A stretch of DNA of 64,000 nucleotides from Monosporascus cannonballus. Taxonomy: Eukaryota > Ascomycota > Sordariomycetes > Xylariales. Of this stretch, positions 26,154-36,278 are shown in pieces. Location of the stretch: assembly GCA_004154925.1 (NCBI GenBank), contig QJNS01000199.1:62001-126000 (forward strand), read 5' to 3'. Position numbers and translations under genes: made by a program. Every line of letters begins with the position of its first letter. Position 1 is the stretch's first letter. A model generated the notes under the pieces. The model did no database searches and was not told where the DNA came from. It was given only the letters and a program-made list of their open reading frames with translations.

Positions 26154-27035
26154 ATGGCCGCCTTTGTCAAAGCGATCAACGCCAAGATCCGGTCGAACCC
26201 GACCCTGAGCTACTTCTGCTCGACGCGTACGTGAAAACCTGCTCTCCAAATTTCCCGGGTGCCGGATGACGAGCTGGAGGTGGGAGGGGGATGTCCGATG
26301 CTTAAAACAACGCGCAAGTGCGCCGTGATGGCGGATAGTGGCCGAAACCTGTGGGGAGTCGTCGTTTCGCACTGTCGGAAAGTCGGCCGGTGCACTGTCA
26401 TTCTTTCGCAACCGCTCGCAATGCTGCTGGACTGCGAGATAGATACCGCCAACACACCGCCGACTACGATGGGAGGGATAATTAGGTTTCGCTAACGCAA
26501 TCACCATGCAGATTTCTGGGGTCCAGCATCCAACTTCGGTATCCCTATCGCTGCCGTCATGGACACGCAGAAGTCTCCCGAGTTGTATGTCTAGATGTCT
26601 CCTCGCCGTGCGCTTAACTCCGCAAAGACCGGAGGTCGCTAACTGAACCCGCTTCCCGTTCCCGTTCCGCCTATGGTCTATGATAGCCCGCCTCCCTCGT
26701 TCTCAAGCGACGTCACCTTCTATGGGGCCTACATGGTTGAGCAATTGACTAATCTGCCTCTGTTACCCCGTAGGATCTCCGGCCAGATGACAGGAGCCCT
26801 CGTTGTATACGCCGGGACTTTCATGCGCTATGCTCTCGCCGTCACGCCCAAGAACTACCTCCTCTTCGCATGCCACACCGTCAACTTCGGCGCGCAGTCC
26901 GTACAGGGCTACCGGTACCTAGACTGGCACTACTGGGGCGGCCGGGAAAAGGCGGGCGCGCACGGCGCCATCGAAACGGCGAAGGCGACGGCGATCGAGA
27001 CTACCGACAAGGTCAAGGATGTTGTCAAGAAATGA
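26154..27035 (+). CDS. MPC1: Mitochondrial pyruvate carrier subunit 1
   Basis: Inner-membrane MPC1 pairs with an MPC2/MPC3-type subunit to import pyruvate. Exons: 26154-26226, 26512-26584, 26774-27035; 408 nt, 135 aa. The family segments are all present: HFWGPASNFGIPIAA, MTGALVVYAGTFMRYALAV and NYLLFACHTVNFGAQSVQ followed by GYRYL. Short hydrophobic helices cover about 25-45, 58-78 and 82-100. The C-terminal about 30 residues after WHYWGG are Ala/Lys/Thr-rich. Introns are 285 and 189 nt, long for this genome. The partner gene is not in the window; pyruvate carboxylase, a consumer of the imported pyruvate, lies about 9 kb downstream beyond the TE island. Confidence 0.93.
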
Positions 27036-29515
27036 CCACCGGCTTCGACGAGTTAAGTAACGAGTGAAGGAGATACGGCCGAGGTATATGAGTGGCATAC
27101 TGATGTCTTATGGGAGAGGAGGATGAGGGCAATTGCTTATAGACGGACTGCCCGAAGTTAGGAGGTTCGAGAAACTCCGGATATCTCTCCGGATGAGACT
27201 CAGCCTTGTACTTATATCTTATAGAGGGTTTATTAAGGCGCTATTAGCGAGGGCTATATAGTCAATACTTGACCTTGAGCTGAGTTACCTCCAAGAGCAT
27301 GCGCCCCATGTTTAGTCAAGCCCATATTCAAGACAACGTTGGTCTTGTCTAGGAGGTTCTTTCGGCAGCTGGGAATAAAATACCAAGTTGTCTCCGACTG
27401 GGAAACGCGTTTCTGCGCGGAGAGGTGCATCCTGGGGAATGTCATGTAAGGGCCTTCGACCTCTGACATCGCGAATAGGTTAAGCAGGGGGGAGAGTCTT
27501 TGGCGTCGAGCCCGCACATACGGAAACCTGTCGTATATTTCTCTCGCATCCTACATCTCCCAAGTGTAGATTAGAGATGCCAATAAAGGGGTTGCCTCAT
27601 AAATCCGCCCTCTACAGTCGACGACTGTACTGATCTGCCTGCTTTGAGCCGAACCCGCTTGCGAGGACGCGCTAATATATGAGGAATAATGGCTCACAGC
27701 TCCGACGAGTCTGCTGCTTGGCGCATTGGGCAGTGTCAGTTACATACCGCCGGATCACATCGCGTATTCTCCCAGGTACGTAGGACCCCCAGCTTACTAC
27801 CACCGTTCGGGGAAACAAGAGACAAGAACATCGGGCTCGGCTCGCGCATGGACTCCACGCCGGACGTATGCCGCAGAACTCCAATTCGTTCCTTTACCAG
27901 GCTGCATTGGAGAAGCTGGCCTTTCGAAGTCCCGTGCCTGCACCGCGGTAGCCCATACCGGAAGTTATGAAACCGCGCCAGCATACTCCGAGGATCTGGT
28001 CGCGGTTCACGGCCGGGCCAAGAGCCGTGGCCAAGATGTCTCGACTCCTCCCTGCTTCGACAAGCTCTTCGACCTTTCCCGAACAGGCCGTGGTAGACAT
28101 GGCTTTGCACTCGTTTAAAGGACGTGGCGCTCGTTTCTGTCCCTGCCGTAGAGCTAAAAAATCTGGGATGTACCATAGGAAACCGGAACACATCCAGGGA
28201 CTGGGGAATCGCAAGGCGTGGCCGTGGTAACGGTCTGGCCTGTTCAGCAGTCCGATTAGTCTCGTAAGTCAGCCCCTGGATGATGTCAATTTCTCCATAA
28301 CCTCTTCGTTCGTTAGAGACCTCGGTGCTCGCGTTTCATGCCTTGCGAAATTCCACACCGTAATCGTGATATGAAGCCATGATGCACATCACCAGGTGGC
28401 GGAACGGCATGATAGACTGTAGGGACACGAGGCTGGGGAGAGGAGATGGCACTAGCTAGTCGAATAAGTCTCTCGTTGATTACGAGTTGTCGTCTAGGGC
28501 CATAGTTTAATAGCTCGACCGTCCTTTCGACGCCATAAGACTTCAGGGGAAGAGAATGTCCAGTATCGGGGTCAGATCAAATTTTATATGTCCAGATGTG
28601 TTAGTGACCAGATGGGTTGAGTCTCAAGCTAAGGTCCTGTCCTCTGTCCGTCGTCCTCTCGGCGTTATATCTTCTAGGTGGCCACAAGGCGTCGGCACCA
28701 CCAATTTTTACTCAGTACTGACGCCTTGAGACCTTCTAGCGGATAGGCTGATTATATTTATATTGCCGGTAAATCAAAGCCCTTTCAAGCCCCTCCAAGA
28801 TCACCACAGCTGCTGGCATATATGTAGCATCTGTCCTCGTATAAAATACTCACGTGCGGCCAACAGCTCTACTGAATGCTTGGCCCTGCTTTTCAGGAAG
28901 CTGATGACATTGCCGACCGGCTTATTATGTAATTAGGAATGCGCCCTTATGAAACAAAACCCGCTCACACTGGGCTGGCTTAGACTCCCTCATATTATAC
29001 GCTGGTCGCCCGTGCAACGGGAATAGGAGGCCCCACGCCGGATATCTGGTGGTATAGAAGACTTCAAAACTGACATTAACATCTCCTCTACGAGAATATA
29101 TATCCGTAAAGCCCTTGAGTTACTCGTAGTTCGAGCGCCAGATCTCTTATGGAAGTCTGATATCCTCGCTGCCATAAGAATGAGGTGTTACGAAAGGGAG
29201 CATAATCGTCTATGTATTCGTTCGTAATATCCTTCTGTCACCCTCTTCCGGTCTGGTAATTTTGGACATGACCGTCTATCTCGGGGTGAGTGCATAGCTG
29301 ATCGACTATCCTATTAATGTAGACATCGGCCTCGAAGAGGTGAACAATACTCGGCTGGTTAAAAAGGCATCAGACTTCTTATAGTAACCTCGATGGGCAA
29401 ATCGGGAGGAAGCGACGTATATAGTAGTTTGGTTGCTGTTAAGCTACTACAAATATTATTAAGTGTGATAGAAACTGATTGTGCGGTGAGGGTTACGAGA
29501 GAATAAGATAAAACA
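27036..29515. other. Gene-free transition into the TE island, decayed ORFs
   Basis: No intact gene. Several ORFs of 60-150 codons overlap on both strands at 27.7-28.2 kb, and at 28.9-29.3 kb the minus strand reads as protein-like pieces separated by stops and frame changes. This looks like decayed sequence, but I could not name the parent family. Confidence 0.35.
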
Positions 29516-29665
29516 CAGTGTTTCAGTTTAATATAAAATGCAGTGTTTCAGTTTAATATAGAACGCAGTGTTTCAGTTTAGTATAGAACGCAGTGTTTCA
29601 GTTTAGTATAGAATGCAGTGTTTCAGTTTAATATAGAACGCAATGTTTCAGTTTAATATAGAACA
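29516..29665. repeat. Six tandem copies of a 25-bp unit
   Basis: The unit cagtgtttcagttta plus a 10-bp tail (atatagaacg or close variants) repeats six times without spacers. Copies differ at a few positions, mostly transitions (for example aatata/gtatag, gaacg/gaatg). Confidence 0.9.
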
Positions 29666-29996
29666 ATGTGATAATCGTTAAAAGTGTAACCACGAGGCAT
29701 TTCTTAATACAAGTATGTTCTCGGGTTAACCTTGCCCTCCCGCGCATCTCAGTGGATACCACTCGGACCTCGGATACCCATGCCAAACGCCGGCCTGGGA
29801 TTGAGGGCATGTTGAAATTTTATCGGGCTTTTCTGATTGACTACTGTAATCTACACCTGAGCCGGCCCTCACATGTTAACAGACGCATCAACCTGCCAAA
29901 CCGATAGAAGGCGTCGAGTTGGGTTCCAAAAGCTGGGATTTCTGAATACAATGGGGTACGGTTCTCACTCACTAACATCAGATATGTAGACTGGGG
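29666..29996. other. Short gene-free stretch before the inverted-repeat element
   Basis: Base composition is normal here, in contrast to the A/T-rich block that begins just beyond 30000. No gene was seen. Confidence 0.4.
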
Positions 29997-30000
29997 TTAA

Positions 30001-31327
30001 CCTAGAACCCCACATGATGAATTACTCTAACAATGAATACGGATTTCTACTAAAATGCGCGATATAAAAATTTAACAATAAATTAACAAAAATGCATATA
30101 ATAAAATAGAAGTTATATATATATAAACATATTATATTATATTTATTAAATTAAGTTTATATTAAAGTATCGCTTATTATAATTTTTAAAATTAAATATA
30201 GAATAAAGATTAATATATACTAATAAAGTTGATAAAATATAAACTTTATATAATTTAATGAGCTAAATAATTTATTTTAATTATTTTATTATTAAATTTA
30301 TGATTTATTAATGTTTTATAATTATATATAATATAAATTACATATATATTAAAATTTTTTAAACAATATAATAATAATACTTTTGAAAAAAGAATAAATA
30401 TTTAGAATTTTATAAAATTTATTAAAAATTTACTATATAATATTTTTTAAAAAAATATCATAAATTATAATAAATTTGAATTACGCTTTAATAAATTAAT
30501 ATTATATTATTATTTATTATTTAAAACTTTTGTATATTAGGTATATAAAAATCAATAATTTAACTAAATATAGATTTATATTTATAAATATTAAACTTTA
30601 TAAATTTCTTAAACCTATTTATATCTAAATATATATTTTAATTTTGATATTTATATATGTAATAATATTTAAATTTTAAAATAATAAATTGCAAAAAAAT
30701 TAAAATAAGTATAAAAGCTAATAATAATCAAACAAATAATTAAAAATTGCGAAATTAAAATATGCGTATATTATTATATTAAAAATTTAGATTAAATATA
30801 ATAGGCGAAGTTTTAAATCATTTTATTTTAATATAAAAGTTTAAATATATATTTTTATAATAAAACGTATTAATTAATTGAATTTATTCGTTACTTTTAA
30901 ATTATACAAATATCAATATATTTTAAATATCTTTTTATTATATAAAGTGATATTATAAAAAGCTAAAATTAAATTGTTAAAGTTTTTATTACTAAATAGT
31001 TTAATTTAAATTATATATAAATATATTACTTATTGAATTATTATTTTATTTAATATATTAAAAAGTATTATATTTTTATAGTTTTTAATTTTTAAGTTTT
31101 TTAATATTATTAAATTTTATTCTTTGTTCTATTTAAAATTTCCACTTAAATAGCGTATTTACGTAATATAAATAATGTATAGGAATAAAAGACCAGGCTT
31201 ATTAATAAAACTAAAACCCGTTTTATTTTAGCTTTTTTTGCTATTTTATTATTAATTTTTCTATAATGCGCGTTATAGTGAGAACTTGTATTCATTGTTA
31301 AGGTAATTCATTATATAGGGTTCTAGG
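30001..31327. mobile_element. TTAA-flanked element with about 90-bp inverted termini
   Basis: The two ends are inverted copies: the left begins cctagaaccc after TTAA (29997-30000) and the right ends gggttctagg before TTAA (31328-31331). The similarity continues inward for roughly 65 bp and, with gaps, toward 90 bp, including the shared string taacaatgaatac; most differences are transitions. The flanking TTAA duplication is the target-site signature of the piggyBac superfamily. The interior is extreme A/T sequence with no coding capacity, so this is a non-autonomous or destroyed copy. Confidence 0.75.
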
Positions 31328-31395
31328 TTAAAGTGCAAAGAAAACTGGTTGACCAACTGTCTTCGTGTTATACAGATTTACACCTAGTACACATA

Positions 31396-31808
31396 CAACT
31401 TGCAGAGATATTTTCAGTTAGTTACCTTTACTCGCCGATTATTTCTCAAATACGGTTAGAATGTAGCCTCCTATACAATTTATATAGACAATAACATCAG
31501 AGCAATATTATTAGCAACAACTATCGATGAAGTCTTATTAAGTAAAGTATAATATGTAATTATAAATAAAGAAAAAAACGTATATAGCGGTATTTAAGGC
31601 CTAGCATAGCGTTTTTAAAGATTTATTCGTTATATTAGCACTGGTATAACTGGATAGAATAAAGTCTTGTTTTAAAAGTAATGAGAAATATCAAAGAAAC
31701 TGATAAGAATATTTTTATATATAAAATATATAGGAGTATACATACTAGCTATCTAGAGACTAATATGAAGTAGTAAAGATAACTAACTAAAAATATCTCT
31801 GCGAGTTG
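31396..31808. mobile_element. 413-bp MITE with 37-bp TIRs and TA target duplication
   Basis: The left terminus (31396-31432) begins caacttgcagagatat and the right terminus (31772-31808) is its inverted copy, matching at 34 of 37 positions. All three mismatches are C/T transitions, consistent with RIP. A TA dinucleotide flanks each side (31394-31395 and 31809-31810), pointing to Tc1/mariner-type mobilisation. There is no coding capacity inside. Confidence 0.75.
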
Positions 31809-32049
31809 TATTCTTTTAAAGGCTATAAAGCGTTAGCGCTTACAATTTTTTAATAGTATGTAATACTCTTTTTTTATTCGCTTACACTGATCTAATCAAC
31901 TTCTTTAGAAAAAGCTACTTTTAACTATACCTATTTTGCGCTATAATATATATATCAACAGTAATTATTATTACAAATTACTACATCACATTTAGTACAA
32001 CGAAACCTGGTTTATCGAGTTCGCTACCGATTTATAATATTATTACTTA

Positions 32050-33700
32050 TAACTTAAAGCTCTACTCGCCGAATATCGCGATAAAAATGCCCTAAATAAG
32101 CCTGGCACCTTAAAACGAACTTCTTTAAGATTTTTCGATACTAATTAATAAGTTTTTTTATATTACTAGTAGGAAAAAAATTCGTTAAAATTTTTTACCT
32201 CTCGTTAAAAAATAACTCGAAATATTAAACGCCCTTAGCAATTAGTTCTCTGCGAAAAGTAATCGCGTTTCGATATAATTTCTATATAAGTTTGCCCTAT
32301 TTATATAAAAAAAGCAGTTATTAACAATAACGTAAAACAAAAAGTTATATATAAAAGCTTAAACTGCATTACGCCGAAATCTGTAATCCTATTTAAATTT
32401 AAATCTTTATTAATTATCGAAATTAACGCCGTTTATATTAAGATTGTATTTATAAGCAATTCGAAATATTATAACCGTTTTTTTCGTCTGATCTTTAAAG
32501 AATTTGCAGACGGTATTTTTATATCTATTTTTTTCGGCTTTTTTCGAATTAATAAAATCTGTTTCTTTATCGTTAACCTAATATTAAGAAATAAAACGAT
32601 AAAATTATTAGCTTAAGCAATTTAATTTACTTTATTATTAAACGTTAAAAATTTAACAGCTTAATTAAAAAATAAGAAAACATCTTTAATATTTTTTTAA
32701 ATCAGCAAACTGTTTCGTTATTCTACAATTTTTAAGGCAGTACTCGTTATTACTAAACTTCTTTTACGTAGCTGCAAAAATAGATATAGCAAAAAAAAAT
32801 GTTATTAAAAAATATATAATATGGAAAGTTATAAGTGCTTTTAAGCTTATCGACGAGGAAAATAACTAATTATTAAGTTAAATTTAAAAATTCGTTATTT
32901 TTCTTATCGTTTTTTCTTTTTTTCGCTCGTAAAACGCTAATAGGACCTCCGCTTTTATCTAAATAATAGTCTATCTATATCAAAAATAACCCGTAAAAAG
33001 CTAGAACTTAGATTTTAAAGCCAGCATTATTAACTTTATTCGAGATAATCGTATTAAAAAACGACTTTTTATAATATTTTATAATATACTTATTTATACT
33101 AATATTGCTCTCGGAGACGCAAAATTCGAAGATTATTTATTATACTTATTCAACCTATTTATTATAACGTTTAAAAGGTAATCTACGTTAATATTTGTAA
33201 TTCTAAACCGAAAACCTTTAGTAAAAAACTTACTATCGATTTTAAAAACAAAATTAATAATCGGGTAATACGGAATATAATCCGAGCCGATCTAATACGC
33301 ATCGACCGACGTTTTCTTGTAATTATATATAAATCAAGGTAAAGAAAAAAAATATAATTTTTCGATATACGTATCGTACCACTGATAACCTCGACCGTAT
33401 AGCTTTTTTTCTTCCTATTCGAGCTCGAAGTTATTTTTTTTATTATACTTATTTTTTAACTAATTAACGTAAAATAAACAAAAAACAATTTTAATAAAAT
33501 AAATAATAACGGTTTTATTTAAATCTCGCGTTTATCAAAAATTAAGAACTTAAAATAAATTTCAACTAATAAATTAAACCGCGCATTAAGGCGAAAAATA
33601 GCTTTATTTATAAGGTTTTTTTTATATCTATTAAGGTTTAATTATATTATAAAGGTTTATAATTTTAATTTAACGTTTATAGCTTTTCGTTTTCGTTCTG
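32050..33700 (-). pseudogene. RIP-destroyed piggyBac-like (DDE_Tnp_1_7) transposase
   Basis: Reading the minus strand through stops and at least one frame change recovers the order of motifs of fungal piggyBac-like transposases. These are AGFKI*VLAFYGLFLI near 33027-32970 (the family's GYKIW-LA-GYF block), VCKFFKDQTKKTV, INGVNFDN near 32430-32413 (the family's NGVDR-DQ block), then AFIYNFLFYVIVNNCFFYIN. The C-terminal HxxR..C..C-like region is near 32080. Stops fall where Gln or Trp codons are expected (TAA/TAG from CAA/CAG/TGG), which is what C-to-T mutation on either strand produces. The protein cannot be functional. Family call rests on remembered motif order, not on an alignment. Confidence 0.55.
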
Positions 33701-33840
33701 TTTTGCGTTAATTTTGCACTGAAAATCAATAGGAAACAAGATATTCAGCGGAAGAAAAAAACAGGAATATCGTTAACGTTAATACTCAAAATACCTTCGC
33801 ATTCGCGTTTTTGTGCTGTAACGCAATTTAATGGGGCCTT

Positions 33841-34512
33841 AATGGCCGTTTTTCGGGGCTACAGTGGGCTCAGTTTCCGTTTTAAGCCTAGAACCTTCTG
33901 AAAAATTGTTAGCCGAGACGTCTTGTGGCCTTCAAGGGGATATGTGTTGCAAGTGGCTTGGTCCCACCAAGCCTCGCCAAAACGACGTCTCAGATAAAAC
34001 CTTGAAGGCCAGAAGGTTGGGAAGCGCATCCGGGGCTACCTCGCAATGTATATGCGGGCCAGTTTTCGCTCGGCATTGTGACTGAGCGAGGGGCATATCT
34101 CTACATGGAAGTTGCAAGCAGACGCATGGCTGCGAGCAGCTGATATAATTCAGATGTGGCTACTTGATCATCCTCTCCGTCTTTTTCTTGGTGCACATGC
34201 GCTGGTTGATAGTCTCCGCGGGGACAAGGCGAGCGAGTTGTGATAGACGGCTCATAGCTAAGCCTCGAAGCTGTGGGTAGGAAATGGGTGTAGAGCATTC
34301 TCCATCTACTCAGATATGTAATAAGTTATCCAGCTCGACTTACTGGCTCGACGGGATTCGGACCGGCATCACGAAACTCAAGTTTAATTTGTATGCGTCA
34401 ACTCATTAGGTGCTCAGTTTAGCAGAGCAACGTCAAGATACAGACACTCCCTGTACCGATGCGTATGGGAAGAGTATATAAGTTTAGGAAGCGTCTTGTG
34501 CCTTGGGGGGGG
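33841..34512. other. Normal-GC segment with nested short inverted repeats
   Basis: Sequence returns to balanced composition. Inverted pairs AACCTTCTG (33892-33900) with CAGAAGGTT (34010-34018), and GAGACGTC (33915-33922) with GACGTCTC (33984-33991), sit within 130 bp. A 73-codon ORF here is not convincing. No gene. Confidence 0.5.
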
Positions 34513-34522
34513 NNNNNNNNNN
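34513..34522. other. Assembly gap, ten N
   Basis: Ten N bases lie between a G8 run (34505-34512) and, nine bases later, a C14 run (34532-34545). The true sequence and distance are unknown. Confidence 0.98.
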
Positions 34523-35040
34523 TGTGGCTTACCCCCCCCCCCCCCGGCTCTTATGACACATGCGATTGGACGAGAACCACCATATATATATGCTACCTAA
34601 TCGCGTATACGTGCCTATTTCTGCCAGGTATATCCTCTAGATAACTATAGGCTACATTTGTAGGTAGGTATATTTCTACTTCAAGTAGGTACATCAAGGT
34701 ATGCAGTCGTATATATGCTGACAAGCTCAAACGCTAGTGCCATTGGTGGGATGGGGGGTATGTACTCAGCATGGCTCAACAACCCCTCCAAAAAAGTCTT
34801 GTTGGTCTTTCGATTGGCTCCTTGGCGGTTTACTCGCCTTTCTCCATTCTGCTTGCCGCCAGAGCGTCTGTAAAATTTGTCCAATTTTCTACTTTTCTAT
34901 GCGCTGGAATTGGTTTCATTTCTGTTGACGTCTCTGCGGCAGTAATCACCTTTTTTGGGCTCGTAAATCTGCTATAAGAAACATCCACATATACTTTGAG
35001 TATCTAGAAAGGATGAATTACCGTATTAGCTCTCGATATT
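34523..35040. other. Short normal-GC stretch between two A/T-rich blocks
   Basis: Includes a TAGG run near 34658. A 68-codon plus ORF at 34771-34977 is hydrophobic but lacks support. Confidence 0.35.
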
Positions 35041-35530
35041 GACGTAAAGGTAACGACTTAGCGCCGAGCAGTAGCAATATCTTATTTTCATAACCTCTTG
35101 TCTAATTTATATAAAGACTTTTTCTTACTTAATAAGAATTAAAGTTGTTTAAACCGTTTTATTAACTTTATAACGTTTTATAAATTATTATAACAAATAT
35201 TATAAAATTCTTATTAAATTAACAAAGCAATATATGTAATAGCATTTTTTAAAAAATAAATATTTATAATTTTATTTAAAAGTACTTAATTTGCTAACAA
35301 AGTTTAAGTTACAAGTTATATATATTTAAATAATTTAGATAATATAATATAATTTAATTATATATATTAATAAATACGCTTTTTAATTATATAGTGAAAA
35401 TATTAATATGTAATAAAGTATTCGAAATAATTTAAACATCTTTAGAAATATAAAGAACTATATATATAAAAGCTAAAAGTTATATGTTAAATAAACTTCT
35501 TTAAATATAAATAGTCTTTTTTCACTTCGT
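35041..35530. other. Second A/T-rich block, probable RIP-mutated repeat
   Basis: Same extreme A/T composition as the main island, with no ORFs and no clear terminal repeats. It is probably another decayed transposon; family unknown. Confidence 0.55.
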
Positions 35531-36278
35531 GTAGCAGCCCGTAGTAGGTCAGAGTTTAATATTTGCCACAAACGGTAACTAGGCTATAAGCGGCTAAAAG
35601 CCGTCAATTAGTACAAATTACTGCAAAGCTAGGCTTTTAATAGCTAGAAGCTTTTGTTAGCTTTAGGTCCATTTCGCGCAAATCAAATCGTCTCCTCCCC
35701 ACCAATATTGAACGTGCGGGTTACCTGTTACATATATTCTTGATGCCACTCCAACTCCAAGAACGGCACTACATGTACGTAGAATACGCTGAAGCCAGGG
35801 GTACCCTTCACCCGCAGCGCTGGGGAGCTCCCTCACCATATCGAGTAGTACCGAAAATGCCATAGAGTGGCGTGAGATGACATACAAGTCTATCACTCTA
35901 CTCGTTGGCAGCTATCCCCACCATACCATCACCACCACCGCGGAACCTCGAGCCAGAACCCACGCCGAGGTCGCCCACCACTCTGCGCGAGCTAGTCTCG
36001 TCGAGGTTTGTCTGAACCTTCTTGTTATTAGATTCCATTTCCCCCTTTCGATTTTCTCTTCCCCTTGGCCCTTGAACCCCTCCCGAATCAACCACCTAAT
36101 TGACTCATCCCTTACCCTAAGACTCCGAACGAACCTTGAATACTCACGTATACACCAATTCCTCCTTTACTCAAGCACCTCTGGTAAACCCCACCACGAC
36201 GGTTCGCATCCCGAGCATCACGCTACACCCTCGTTAGCTAGAACATTGCATTGCTGCCCCGCTCCCTCCACCAACGCT
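35531..36278 (+). promoter_or_regulatory. Presumed promoter and C-rich leader of pyruvate carboxylase
   Basis: From about 35900 the plus strand becomes C/T-rich (many ACCACC and CCCTT runs), as is usual for fungal 5' leaders. A 192-codon ORF that starts at 35877 reads through this leader into PYC exon 1. I prefer the internal ATG at 36279 because family N-termini begin close to there. Confidence 0.35.

Larger units (their letters stand above)
29997..33840. other. Extremely A/T-rich, RIP-like island
   Basis: Composition shifts abruptly at about 30050 to overwhelmingly A and T, rich in TpA, and almost no ORF longer than 60 codons survives on either strand. This is the pattern left by repeat-induced point mutation on transposons in Pezizomycotina. 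Three recognisable remnants are listed separately. Confidence 0.8.

Noticed and set aside
29516..29665. CRISPR-like repeat array
   Set aside because: Repeats are directly adjacent without spacers, and the organism is a fungus.
34330..34440. tRNA-like sequence on the minus strand (GCTC...GAGC D-arm and a GGTCCGAATCC near-B-box)
   Set aside because: No anticodon stem and no pairing of the acceptor ends; cannot fold as a tRNA.
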